Shown here piece by piece: positions 1 through 7,256 of a DNA stretch of 64,000 nucleotides. The notes under the pieces are model-generated. The model saw only the letters and a list, made by a program, of their open reading frames with translations. It was not told the origin of the DNA and did not search any database. The stretch is taken from NCBI GenBank assembly GCA_964612485.1, contig CAZTFF010000002.1:1-64000 (forward strand), in the 5' to 3' direction. The translations under genes and the position numbers were made by a program. Within the stretch, counting starts at the first letter, position 1; every line of letters begins with the position of its first letter. This DNA comes from JAFGNV01 sp964612485. Lineage in GTDB: Bacteria > Chloroflexota > Anaerolineae > 4572-78 > J111.

Positions 1-97
1 GTTTTTTCTTTTGTTTCGTTTGTTTTGTCAATTCACCTTGAACCTTGTGGTTCATCATTCCCCAACCGTATAAAACAACAAGCGCCAATTTTGACAT
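1..97 (-). CDS. Partial small ORF leaving the left edge
   Basis: Reading leftward, an ATG at 97-95 follows a strong ribosome-binding site (AAAGGAGA, 112-105), and the frame stays open to the window edge. The visible part starts MSKLALVVLYGWGMM and becomes rich in Lys, Gln and Thr near the edge. I recognise no family. It lies downstream of three terminator-like hairpins, on the same strand as the ATP-grasp gene at 463-1641 and the 22-residue ORF at 326-394. It may be a further small gene of that cassette or the start of an ordinary gene. The ribosome-binding site and open frame are seen; function is unknown. Confidence 0.5.
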   Translation of the reverse strand, partial: MSKLALVVLYGWGMMNHKVQGELTKQTKQKKK

Positions 98-126
98 CGT
101 AGTATCTCCTTTCAGGCAAAAAAATA

Positions 127-192
127 GCCGCGGCGTTTACAGACGCGCCCGCGGCCAACAAAAAATGGCCGCAGGGCTGATCCCCGCGGCCA
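127..192 (-). terminator. Two stacked intrinsic-terminator-like hairpins
   Basis: On the minus strand, a GGCCGCGGGG/CCCTGCGGCC stem (about 192-167) is followed by six T. A second GC-rich stem (about 154-127, GCCGCGG arms) is followed by seven T. Each has the layout of a Rho-independent terminator reading leftward. They sit between the 22-residue ORF and the small ORF that begins at 97. Confidence 0.6.
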
Positions 193-271
193 ATCGATAT
201 AGTAAATTTCAGGTTTTGCCTGCCTCGCGCGGCTGCGCCTTTACCACAGCCAACAACGTTTAAATGCAAAA

Positions 272-302
272 CGGCCACGGGACTGAAGCGCGCCCGTGGC
301 CG
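272..302 (-). terminator. Intrinsic terminator after the 22-residue ORF
   Basis: A perfect 10-bp stem (CGGCCACGGG at 272-281 with CCCGTGGCCG at 293-302) is followed on the minus strand by TTTTG. It lies 24 bases beyond the stop of the small ORF at 326-394 and would end the ATP-grasp transcript. Confidence 0.7.
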
Positions 303-325
303 TGAACTGGCAAATTATAAAAGAA

Positions 326-394
326 TCAGGCAAACACAAACAGGCGCACTTCTTTAAGTGAATTTTGAACAACAACTGCGGTTGTGGTAAACAT
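326..394 (-). CDS. 22-residue small ORF downstream of an ATP-grasp gene
   Basis: The ORF starts at ATG 394-392 and stops with TGA at 328-326. The peptide begins MFTTTAVVVQNSLKEV and ends RLFVFA. A near-consensus ribosome-binding site (AAAGGAGG, 413-406) lies 11 bases upstream, and an intrinsic terminator follows directly, which supports it as a real translation unit. It lies 68 bases downstream of the ATP-grasp stop on the same strand. ATP-grasp ligases are known to modify small precursor peptides (for example in microviridin pathways), so a substrate or leader-peptide role is possible. That is inference: the peptide lacks a recognisable core motif, and it could instead be an attenuation leader for the ORF starting at 97. 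Confidence 0.45.
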   Translation of the reverse strand: MFTTTAVVVQNSLKEVRLFVFA

Positions 395-462
395 AAAGAA
401 TTACGCCTCCTTTAATTTGATGGCCCCAGTTTAGCACAGGGAGAGAGGGAAGTCAAATTGCC

Positions 463-1641
463 TTACCGTATAAACTCGCTTAAATCTGACGCCAGGATAT
501 ATTCAAGCTCAGAGATATTTGCCTCGCCTGTTTCCGCAAACAGAAGGCCAAAGAGAGGATATTGTTTGTGATCAAGCCGGCGCAATTCCAGGGGGTTCTC
601 AAAGCCGGCCAGCAGCCGCTCGTAATCAAATGCTTTGATCCGGTCGGGTGTTACCTTGGTAGAATTGTCCAGTACAATCAAACTGTAAGTTTTTCCCGCT
701 TTATCCTGCAAGATTTCGGTCCAGTCCGGCTGTTTTTGGTAGAAATAATATTCGTAAGGATTAAAGCCGTAAGCCAGGTAGGTCATATCGGCGGTGGTAC
801 ACCAGCCGCCAAAGCGCATCGGATTGATCTCAATCGGCACCAGCGCGCCGTTACTATCCACTCTGAGTTCAACATGCACCGGAAAGTTTTTTATACCGGC
901 CAATTTTCCTACCCGGCACAAAAAATCGCGGAACCGGGCATAATTGTCTTCAACAATTTGTTTGGACGAAATATAAATCCGGTCGCTGACATCCTCATCA
1001 GAAGAAAACATATGCTTTAAGATGGTGAGGATAACCGGCTGGCCGGCGGCATTGTAATAGGCATCAAGGGCATACTCTTCGCCCGTAACAACCTGTTCGA
1101 TAATGAATGTACCGGTATCTAACACCTGCCTGGGAAACAACGATTTTTCGATACCGGCGGCGGACGAGAGGATATGTTCTTTAACCGGCGGCCACTGCCC
1201 AACATGGTTCACTTTGTGAACGCCCATGCTGAAAAAACCAACCGCCGGTTTGATCACAAAGGGCAGCGGAACATCATCAATTGGAAACGCGGCTAATTCA
1301 TCAAATGGCACGGCTTTAAAGTAAAAATCGGGGTACAGCGGTTGGAGCAATTGCCGGAATTTAACCTTATTCTTGAACAGGTCAATTTTGTCCGGCAGGC
1401 CGGTACCGGCTAAATGCTCGGCAATCCAGCCCAGCGAATGCTCAGAAATGGTGTATATTTGAAACTCGTCGTTCGCTTTGATGGCGTCAATCGCCGCTGC
1501 TTCATCAAGCAGATTGTGGCCATTATCAAACCCCATCGCTCGTGCGCCGGCGGTGTTGATAACCGGGAAATTATTTTGGATGATGGTCTGTTTTACAAAA
1601 TCAGATACGTAGGGTTTGTCGATCAAGAACACGTTTTTCAC
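463..1641 (-). CDS. ATP-grasp domain ligase
   Basis: A 392-residue protein with an ATP-grasp fold of the carbamoyl-phosphate synthase/D-Ala-D-Ala ligase type. Visible marks are the nucleotide-binding strand 'FVIKPAVGFFSMGV' (about residue 130), 'EQVVTGEEYALDAYYN' (about 185) and the metal-binding end 'VELRVDSNGALVPIEINPMR' (about 265). Such enzymes join a carboxylate to an amine through an acyl phosphate. The substrate is not evident and no standard biosynthetic partner is adjacent. The longest start is a GTG at 1641 with AAAGG touching it; a GTG three codons later (1632) sits 8 bases from that motif and is the better start. A MITE-like element is inserted 17 bases upstream, and a 22-residue ORF follows downstream. 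Class is secure; role unknown. Confidence 0.75.
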   Translation of the reverse strand: MKNVFLIDKPYVSDFVKQTIIQNNFPVINTAGARAMGFDNGHNLLDEAAAIDAIKANDEFQIYTISEHSLGWIAEHLAGTGLPDKIDLFKNKVKFRQLLQPLYPDFYFKAVPFDELAAFPIDDVPLPFVIKPAVGFFSMGVHKVNHVGQWPPVKEHILSSAAGIEKSLFPRQVLDTGTFIIEQVVTGEEYALDAYYNAAGQPVILTILKHMFSSDEDVSDRIYISSKQIVEDNYARFRDFLCRVGKLAGIKNFPVHVELRVDSNGALVPIEINPMRFGGWCTTADMTYLAYGFNPYEYYFYQKQPDWTEILQDKAGKTYSLIVLDNSTKVTPDRIKAFDYERLLAGFENPLELRRLDHKQYPLFGLLFAETGEANISELEYILASDLSEFIR

Positions 1642-1657
1642 CTTTTCTTGGGATGCC

Positions 1658-1773
1658 TTTCGATTCGGGTGTGACTAAAATGAGTAGAAAAGCGCCGCAG
1701 GCCGGGGGGCTTGGGGGGTAGTTCCCCCCAATTTCCTCCTTCTCCAACTCACTTTGGTCACACCCTTTCGATT
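1658..1773. mobile_element. 99-bp MITE-like insert with 8-bp target duplication
   Basis: The element at 1667-1765 has terminal inverted repeats GGGTGTGAC/GTCACACCC. These extend imperfectly inward (ACTAAAATGAG against CTCACTTTGGT) around an inner TTGGGGGG/CCCCCCAA hairpin (1711-1731). The direct repeat TTTCGATT flanks it at 1658-1665 and 1766-1773, as expected of a target-site duplication. It carries no coding capacity, so it would be non-autonomous. It lies 17 bases upstream of the ATP-grasp start and probably separates that gene from its original promoter. Confidence 0.65.
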
Positions 1774-1810
1774 TGAATGCAGGGTTGATTAAAATCAACA
1801 GATTATAGAG

Positions 1811-1868
1811 CAAGCCGGTTGAAAGGCAAACAAGCCGGTTTGTGCTTCCGATTATCCGGGCGTAAAAT
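1811..1868 (+). promoter_or_regulatory. Promoter with paired upstream direct repeats
   Basis: TTGTGC (1840-1845) and TAAAAT (1863-1868) are spaced by 17 bases, ahead of the DUF4013 gene at 1910. Two exact copies of CAAGCCGGTT (1811-1820 and 1831-1840) begin 20 bases apart, about two helical turns, and the second touches the -35. The arrangement suits an activator or repressor that binds one DNA face. Confidence 0.5.
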
Positions 1869-1909
1869 AGAATCATCGTACGCAACTAATTTGACAAGGG
1901 GAGGATTTT

Positions 1910-2713
1910 ATGACCACGCAGTCGTTCACCACGGGTAATTTGCAATCTCTGCTGGGCTTTTCTTTTGCCGATGCGGATTGGAAGAACAAATTTCTGATCG
2001 GCAGCCTGATCGTACTGGCCGGTTTTGCCATTCCGCTGATCCCGTTCTTCTTTCTATATGGCTATATGGTGCAGATCATGCGCCGCATCATTGTGGATAA
2101 AGGCGACCCGTATCTGCCGGAATGGGATGATTGGGGGCGGCTTTTTGTAGACGGCGCCAGGCTGCTGGGGGCGGTGATGGTTTACGCCCTGCCGCTGATC
2201 GTCTTGATGATGCTGGGCTTTTTTATCATCTTTTTCCTGCCGATGTTCGGTATTCCCGTAGCCGTGATGGGCGGCGAAGAAAACCCGGAGGCCGCCGGCG
2301 CGCTGGTAGGCATTTTAACGTTACTCAGCACCCTTGGATTTTTTGTGCTGATGGGCGTGAGCATGCTCCTGGGGCTGGGCATCGGCGTTTTGATGCCGGC
2401 CATCATGGGGCACGTGGTAGCCACCGACGATTTTAGCGCGGCGTTTCGTATCAAAGAATGGTGGCCCATTTTTAAGGCCAACGTGAGCGGCTTTGTGCTG
2501 GCTTACCTCATTCTCATCGTTATTTCAATCATACTGAATTCGGTACTGACATTTTTGTATTTTACTATTATTTTATGCTGCCTTGTTCCATTTTTGACCG
2601 CGCCGATCACCATGTACATTGTGGTTATGTCCGGCGCGCTGTTTGGGCAGGCTTACCGGGATGGGGTGGAGAAGTTAGAATCTCAACCCGGCATCAGCGA
2701 AGTAACCGCATAG
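1910..2713 (+). CDS. DUF4013 integral membrane protein
   Basis: A 267-residue hydrophobic protein with about five membrane segments (roughly residues 30-55, 80-110, 130-170, 190-220 and 220-250). It has the motif 'YGYMVQIMRRIIVDKGDPYL' followed by 'PEWDDWGRLFVDG', typical of the DUF4013 family, a bacterial and archaeal membrane family of unknown role. The ATG follows GGGGAGGATTTT, a good ribosome-binding site. The RNase H gene starts 11 bases after its stop, so the two are probably co-transcribed from the promoter at 1840-1868. Family assignment is confident; function is not known. Confidence 0.8.
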   Translation: MTTQSFTTGNLQSLLGFSFADADWKNKFLIGSLIVLAGFAIPLIPFFFLYGYMVQIMRRIIVDKGDPYLPEWDDWGRLFVDGARLLGAVMVYALPLIVLMMLGFFIIFFLPMFGIPVAVMGGEENPEAAGALVGILTLLSTLGFFVLMGVSMLLGLGIGVLMPAIMGHVVATDDFSAAFRIKEWWPIFKANVSGFVLAYLILIVISIILNSVLTFLYFTIILCCLVPFLTAPITMYIVVMSGALFGQAYRDGVEKLESQPGISEVTA

Positions 2714-2724
2714 GGGGAGGAACA

Positions 2725-3333
2725 TTGGCCAAACAAAAATACTACGTCGTCTGGGTGGGCAACCAGCCCGGCATCTACCCTACCTGGGCCGATTGCGCCA
2801 AACAGGTGAACGGCTTTCCCGGGGCTAAATACAAAGCGTTTGAAAGTGAAGCCCAGGCCCAGGAAGCCTTTGCGCAAGGCTGGGAAAAATATATCGGCGT
2901 CAAACCCCGCTTCAAATTGCCCCCGGAAGCCGTGGCCGACAGTGTTTCGGTGGATGCCGCCTGCGACGGCAGCCCCGGCAATCTGGAATATCGCGGCGTT
3001 CACACCCAAACCGGCAAGGAACTGTTCCATATTGGCCCGCTGCCCAACGGCACCAACAACCTGGGCGAATTTCTGGCTATTGTTCACGCCCTGGCGCTGC
3101 TTAAAAAACAAGAGAAATCTATTCCCATTTACTCCGATTCCCGCACGGCGCGTAACTGGGTGCGACAAAAAACCGTCCGCTCCAAACTGCCGCGCAACGA
3201 ATCTACCCAGGAAGTGTGGAACCTGGCCGACCGCGCCCTGGCCTGGCTGCAAAACACCCCCTATTCCAACGAAATTCTGGTATGGAACACCGAAGAATGG
3301 GGCCAAATTCGGGCCGATTTTGGCCGAAAATAG
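2725..3333 (+). CDS. rnhA: Ribonuclease H with N-terminal viroplasmin-like domain
   Basis: A 202-residue RNase HI that would cleave RNA in RNA-DNA hybrids. Residues 3-50 ('YYVVWVGNQPGIYPTWADC', 'YKAFESEAQAQEAF') match the caulimovirus VI/viroplasmin-type hybrid-binding domain seen in eukaryotic RNase H1 and some bacterial enzymes. The catalytic domain follows, with Asp77 ('VDAACDG'), Glu115 ('NNLGEFLA'), Asp138 ('YSDSRTA') and Asp198 near the C-terminus as the likely metal-binding set. The start is a TTG at 2725 after GGGGGAGGAAC; no ATG lies upstream in a sensible position, and the hybrid-binding domain starts within five residues of the TTG. It lies 11 bases downstream of the DUF4013 gene. 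Confidence 0.85.
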   Translation: MAKQKYYVVWVGNQPGIYPTWADCAKQVNGFPGAKYKAFESEAQAQEAFAQGWEKYIGVKPRFKLPPEAVADSVSVDAACDGSPGNLEYRGVHTQTGKELFHIGPLPNGTNNLGEFLAIVHALALLKKQEKSIPIYSDSRTARNWVRQKTVRSKLPRNESTQEVWNLADRALAWLQNTPYSNEILVWNTEEWGQIRADFGRK

Positions 3334-3414
3334 GGGACAGCGCAACATTTTAACGATGGTTTCCATTATGTCGTGTAGAATGGTATAATAAGGGCACTGA
3401 GGCTTCAAACAACA

Positions 3415-3443
3415 TTGACGCTCTCCGGTGAATATGTTAAACT
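3415..3443 (+). promoter_or_regulatory. Promoter for pgeF, possibly leaderless
   Basis: TTGACG (3415-3420) and TAAACT (3438-3443) are spaced by 17 bases. The expected transcription start, about 3450, is only some 3 bases before the pgeF ATG at 3453, and no ribosome-binding site is visible, so the message may be leaderless. A second -10-like TATAAT lies at 3384-3389. Confidence 0.45.
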
Positions 3444-3452
3444 CACGCTGTT

Positions 3453-4274
3453 ATGAGCCATCAAACTGTTGACCAGGTGTACCCGGTCGTCACCCATAAT
3501 GTTTTGCTGTATCGCGCCCGCGCTTTTGATGCCTATTCCACCTTAAATTACGCGATCTTCACCCGGCAGGGTGGGGTCAGCCGGACACCTTACCGGTCAC
3601 TCAATCTGGGGTCTACGGTGGGGGACGATGACCGGGCGGTTCAGCTAAACAATCAAACAATCTGTGAGGTTCTGAACATCAGCGCCGATCAAACCGTATC
3701 CTGCTATCAGGTGCATGGCGCTGATGTTTTAACAATTGATCGCCATAACCGGCAGCGGATGATGGGCCAGGCCGATGGTTTGATCACGGCTGATTCCAAC
3801 ATCTACCTGTTTTTGCGTTTTGCCGATTGCACGCCGCTGCTGTTTTACGATCCGGTACAACAGGCCGTGGGCCTGACGCACGCCGGCTGGCGCGGCACAA
3901 TGCAGAACGCCGCCGGAGCCACCGTGGCAGCAATGATCAATCGCCTGGGCTGCCGCGCCGCCAACATCATTGCGGTGATTGGCCCGGCCATTGGCGCGTG
4001 CTGTTATGAGGTAGGGCCTGAGGTCATAACCGCCGCAGAGAAAAATTTTGGCACCGCCGCCGGCCTGTTCCAATCCAACGGCAAACCGGGCCACACTCAT
4101 TTTGATATGGCCGAAGCGAACCGGCGGCAGTTAGCCGAGAGTGGGGTAAAACAGATTATTTCATCAAACTTATGTACCGCGTGCCACACCGATAAATTCT
4201 TCTCCCACCGGGCGGAAAAGGGCCAGACCGGACGCTTTGGCGTGATCATCGGCTTGAGAGGAGCAATCGGGTGA
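3453..4274 (+). CDS. pgeF: Multicopper oxidase-fold purine nucleoside phosphorylase (YfiH/PgeF family)
   Basis: A 273-residue protein of the YfiH/YlmD/LACC1 family, formerly called polyphenol oxidase. Members act on purine nucleosides, and E. coli PgeF edits peptidoglycan precursors. Family motifs are clear: 'YQVHGADVLTID' (about residue 90), 'RFADCTPLLFYDP' (about 127), 'GLTHAGWRGTMQNAAG' (about 144), 'GPAIGACCYEVG' (about 178) and the C-terminal 'CTACHTDKFFSHRAEKGQTG'. The His and Cys residues in these motifs form the zinc site. The stop overlaps the yggS start by four bases (GTGA), so the two are translationally coupled. This yfiH-yggS-proC-yggT order is common in Gram-positive and related bacteria near division genes, though none are present here. 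Confidence 0.9.
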   Translation: MSHQTVDQVYPVVTHNVLLYRARAFDAYSTLNYAIFTRQGGVSRTPYRSLNLGSTVGDDDRAVQLNNQTICEVLNISADQTVSCYQVHGADVLTIDRHNRQRMMGQADGLITADSNIYLFLRFADCTPLLFYDPVQQAVGLTHAGWRGTMQNAAGATVAAMINRLGCRAANIIAVIGPAIGACCYEVGPEVITAAEKNFGTAAGLFQSNGKPGHTHFDMAEANRRQLAESGVKQIISSNLCTACHTDKFFSHRAEKGQTGRFGVIIGLRGAIG

Positions 4275-5020
4275 GCGATCTGGCCGCCAACATAGAAGCA
4301 GTTTATAGCCGTATCCGGGCCGCAGCCCAACGAGCAGGGCGAGAGGCTAATGAAATCACGCTGGTAGCCGTCAGCAAAACGCACCCGGTAGAAACGGTTA
4401 TAGACGCCTACCGGGCCGGGCTGCGCCATTTTGGCGAGAACCGGGTGCAGGAAGGCCACCAAAAAGTGATCGACTTTGCGCAGCAACTGGAGCTGCCCCC
4501 GGCAGATGCGCCCACGTGGCATATGATCGGCCACGTGCAGAGCCGCCAGGTGGGCGACACGCTGGGCAACTTCAGCCTGATCCATTCGGTAGACAGCTTG
4601 AAGCTGGTCCGGCGGATCAACCGGCTGGCCAAACGGGATAACATCCCGCCGGTTGATATCCTGCTGGAATGCAATGTTTCCGGCGAATCGGCCAAATATG
4701 GCTTTGAACTCAGTCAATGGTCATCAAATGCAAAGCAGTTGGATTCTTTTCTGGAAACAGTGGCCCAAATAACCACGCTGGAACAGGTCAACATTAAAGG
4801 GTTGATGACCATGGCCCCGCTGGTGGAAGACCCGGAGCAAACGCGGCCTGTGTTTCGTAGTTTGGCCGATCTCAGAACCCGGCTGCAAACGGAAATCCCA
4901 GAGGTAACGTGGCAGCACCTGTCGATGGGTATGACGGATGATTTTGAGGTGGCCATTGAAGAAGGGGCCACCATTGTCCGGGTTGGCCGCGCAATTTTTG
5001 GCCCGCGACTCTACTGTTAA
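4271..5020 (+). CDS. yggS: YggS family PLP homeostasis protein
   Basis: A 249-residue PLP-binding protein of the YggS/PROSC/YlmE family, an alanine-racemase-like TIM barrel without a known reaction that buffers pyridoxal phosphate. The cofactor lysine lies in 'LVAVSKTHPVETV' (about residue 36). Further family marks are 'HFGENRVQEG', 'WHMIGHVQSRQV', 'GLMTMAPL' and the phosphate-binding end 'LSMGMTDDFEVAIEEGATIV'. The start is a GTG at 4271 overlapping the pgeF stop by four bases. About 20 residues around 155-175 are more Ser/Asn-rich than usual. proC follows 27 bases later, consistent with the known link between YggS and proline and PLP metabolism. Confidence 0.92.
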   Translation: MSDLAANIEAVYSRIRAAAQRAGREANEITLVAVSKTHPVETVIDAYRAGLRHFGENRVQEGHQKVIDFAQQLELPPADAPTWHMIGHVQSRQVGDTLGNFSLIHSVDSLKLVRRINRLAKRDNIPPVDILLECNVSGESAKYGFELSQWSSNAKQLDSFLETVAQITTLEQVNIKGLMTMAPLVEDPEQTRPVFRSLADLRTRLQTEIPEVTWQHLSMGMTDDFEVAIEEGATIVRVGRAIFGPRLYC

Positions 5021-5047
5021 AAACGTTGGAGAAAATAACCAAACACC

Positions 5048-5875
5048 ATGTTGAAAGATACCAAAATCTGTTTTATTGGCGCCGGCGCGATGGCAACCGC
5101 TATGATTGCCGGCTTATACAAAAAAGAGTTGGTTAAACCGGAGAACATCACCGCCAGCGATCCTTACCCCGGCCAATTGGAAAAACTGGCCGGGCGGTAT
5201 CACATAAAAACCACCAGTGATAACAATGAGGCGGTGAAAGAGCAAAACATTATCATACTGGCGGTCAAACCACAAAATCTATCTGAAATCGGCGAACAAT
5301 TGCAGGGGCGTATTCCCGCCCGGTCGTTGGTGCTGTCAATCATCGCCGGCGTTACCATCAGCAAGATCAGCCAGGCGCTGCATCATTACCGGGTGGTCCG
5401 GGTGATGCCCAATACACCGGCCCGCGTGGGCCAGGGGATGTCGGTTTGGACGGCCACCGACGATGTGTCGGACGTTCAAAAAGAGCAGGCGCAGACCATT
5501 TTATCGGCGCTGGGTGAAGAGTTGTACGTTGATAAAGAAGAATATCTCGATATGGCCACCGCCTTGTCCGGTACCGGGCCGGCCTATGTATTTTTGTTCA
5601 TGGAGGCCATGATCGATGCCGGCGTGCATATGGGCTTTCCGAGGCGCGTGGCCGAGCAGCTTGTGTTTCAAACCATCGACGGCTCCGTTGCCTTTGCCCG
5701 CGACAGCGGCCGCCATTCCGCCGAGTTGCGCAATATGGTCACCTCGCCGGGCGGCACCACGGCCGATGCGCTGTACCAATTAGAAAAAGGCGGCTTCCGC
5801 ACGGTGTTATCCAAAGCCATTTGGGCCGCTTACAAGAAATCACGTTTATTAGGAGGTCTGGAAAACAATGGTTGA
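5048..5875 (+). CDS. proC: Pyrroline-5-carboxylate reductase
   Basis: A 275-residue NAD(P)H-dependent enzyme for the last step of proline synthesis. The Rossmann fold opens with 'ICFIGAGAMATAMIAGLYKK' (residues 8-27). Further motifs are 'ILAVKPQNL', 'RVVRVMPNTPARVGQGMSVW' (about 115-135) and the P5CR signature 'ALSGTGPAYVFLFMEAM' near 177, with 'NMVTSPGGTTADAL' near 235. Length is normal. It overlaps the next gene, yggT, by eight bases, so the pgeF-yggS-proC-yggT run behaves as one operon. Confidence 0.95.
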   Translation: MLKDTKICFIGAGAMATAMIAGLYKKELVKPENITASDPYPGQLEKLAGRYHIKTTSDNNEAVKEQNIIILAVKPQNLSEIGEQLQGRIPARSLVLSIIAGVTISKISQALHHYRVVRVMPNTPARVGQGMSVWTATDDVSDVQKEQAQTILSALGEELYVDKEEYLDMATALSGTGPAYVFLFMEAMIDAGVHMGFPRRVAEQLVFQTIDGSVAFARDSGRHSAELRNMVTSPGGTTADALYQLEKGGFRTVLSKAIWAAYKKSRLLGGLENNG

Positions 5876-6140
5876 TGTGCTGGCAATAACCATTAACATT
5901 GTATTTAGCGCCCTCTGGTGGGCTATTTTGATTAGAGTATTGCTTTCGTGGCTGCCGATGGCGGGCGTTCGGATTGACCCCTATAATCCGGTCATTCGTT
6001 TTCTGTATACCATCACCGATCCTATTCTGGAGCCATTACGCCGCTACACCACCGTGGGGATGATCGACTTGAGTCCGATTGTAGCGCTTCTGGGTTTAGA
6101 ATTTTTGCGACAAATCTTGCTTTCCTTACTGGGCTATTAA
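5868..6140 (+). CDS. yggT: YggT family membrane protein
   Basis: A 90-residue protein with two hydrophobic segments (residues 3-27 and about 65-88) around the family signature 'RVLLSWLPM...PYNPVIRFLYTITDPIL...PLRR'. YggT (Ycf19-like) proteins are inner-membrane proteins linked to osmotic tolerance and, in chloroplasts and cyanobacteria, to thylakoid or division functions. AGGAGG lies about 11 bases before the ATG, inside the end of proC. Position after proC and before a DUF167 gene matches the classic yggS-proC-yggT-yggU order. Confidence 0.9.
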   Translation: MVDVLAITINIVFSALWWAILIRVLLSWLPMAGVRIDPYNPVIRFLYTITDPILEPLRRYTTVGMIDLSPIVALLGLEFLRQILLSLLGY

Positions 6141-6207
6141 CCGTTAGTAGCCTAAATTTTAAACACCGTTGTTTAATCAAAAGTTTACCAGCATAGGAGA
6201 ATGGGCC

Positions 6208-6507
6208 ATGCGAGACATTGAATTTAAGATCACCAAAGCCGAAGAAGGCGCCGCCTTTGCCGTCCACATAGTGCCCCAGGCCACGCAAAACGAAGTTGTG
6301 GGCAAGCATGGAGATGCCCTGAAAATCCGGTTGACATCAAAAACCGCCAGCGGCATCGCCAACGAGAATCTTATGGGTTTTCTGGCCGAAAAGCTGGGCG
6401 TTGAGTCTGACAAAATAGAGATCGCCGCCGGACAATCATCGCCGGAAAAAATGGTGATTGTGCTGGGCCTGACTCCCGGCGAAGTGGAAGAAATATTATT
6501 ACCTTGA
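6208..6507 (+). CDS. yggU: DUF167 (YggU) family protein
   Basis: A 99-residue protein with the DUF167 core 'FAVHIVPQATQNEVVGKHGD', 'LKIRLTSKTASGIANENLMG' and 'ILGLTPGEVEEIL'-like ending. The family is small, soluble and of unknown function. The ATG at 6208 was chosen because AGGAGA lies seven bases upstream; an in-frame TTG at 6169 would add 13 residues outside the family and has no ribosome-binding site. It completes the yggS-proC-yggT-yggU cluster, although a 67-base gap separates it from yggT. Confidence 0.85.
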   Translation: MRDIEFKITKAEEGAAFAVHIVPQATQNEVVGKHGDALKIRLTSKTASGIANENLMGFLAEKLGVESDKIEIAAGQSSPEKMVIVLGLTPGEVEEILLP

Positions 6508-6584
6508 ACCTCCCCTACTTTGGGAACTTTAGCGCCCCAACCAACGTCTAACACTTATGAACACAAGGTTGGAGGTGATTTATT

Positions 6585-7076
6585 ATGTCTAACTTAATCG
6601 GCAAAAATTGGTGGACCATTCTTCTTTTAGGCATGGCCCTGGTTGGCAGCGGCTGCGGATCGCAAAGAGACACTGGCGATCTTGAACTCACTACATCTGA
6701 AGCGCAAACCGTACCCGCTACCCCAACACCCACATTACCCACGGAAATCACCGGGCCGGCGGCTCCCATTTCGCCGGTTTCTCCGGTTGGAGAGGCAGAT
6801 ATGGTTTCTACCGAACCGATTGAAGGCAGCGAAACAGCTTTAGAGGCCGCCATGGCCGATTTATCTGAGCAAACCGGCGTTCCGGCGGATCGGATCAAGC
6901 TGGTGTCTATGGAAGCCGTCGAATGGAGCGATGCCAGCCTGGGATGCCCCCAGGAAGGCTATATGTACGCGCAGGTGATTACGCCCGGCTACAAAATCAC
7001 GCTGGAAGCAGAAGATCAACAATACATCTACCATACCGATCAGAAATCGAATGTTGTTCTCTGTGAAACGCCCTAA
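6585..7076 (+). CDS. Lipoprotein with PepSY-like/DUF C-terminal domain
   Basis: A 163-residue protein with a lipoprotein signal (lipobox 'LVGSGC', Cys24), a Thr/Pro-rich spacer ('TVPATPTPTLPTE') and a globular C-terminal half. The motif 'VEWSDASLGCPQEGYMYAQV' recurs in uncharacterised Chloroflexota exported proteins. The two Cys in this domain (around residues 124 and 160) could form a disulfide. The ribosome-binding site GGAGGTGA precedes the ATG by six bases. It has its own terminator, so it is probably monocistronic. Surface location is well supported; role is unknown. Confidence 0.7.
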   Translation: MSNLIGKNWWTILLLGMALVGSGCGSQRDTGDLELTTSEAQTVPATPTPTLPTEITGPAAPISPVSPVGEADMVSTEPIEGSETALEAAMADLSEQTGVPADRIKLVSMEAVEWSDASLGCPQEGYMYAQVITPGYKITLEAEDQQYIYHTDQKSNVVLCETP

Positions 7077-7100
7077 ACGCCAGCCGCGCCTCAAAAACGT

Positions 7101-7130
7101 AAGCTTCCCATCGTACGGGAAGCTTTTTTG
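7101..7130 (+). terminator. Intrinsic terminator after the lipoprotein gene
   Basis: Perfect stem AAGCTTCCC (7101-7109) with GGGAAGCTT (7117-7125), then a T-run to 7129. It lies 24 bases after the lipoprotein stop. Confidence 0.9.
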
Positions 7131-7256
7131 TCCAATTCCCCCCATCAACCTGTTAATTTGCATTCAAAAGCGTTTCATGGTTTCATGTCCGGGAGAAAAA
7201 CCAGAAGCTGTTTTCCCCATCCATTCACACAAAATAACAAAGGAGTTCAGACAACC

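Noticed and set aside
33..278. An 81-residue minus-strand frame through the left-edge hairpins
   Set aside because: It needs a GTG start inside a terminator stem, runs through three hairpins and has no ribosome-binding site.
1601..1885. A 94-residue minus-strand frame through the MITE-like insert
   Set aside because: It is an overlap of the insert and the upstream region with no family match or ribosome-binding site.
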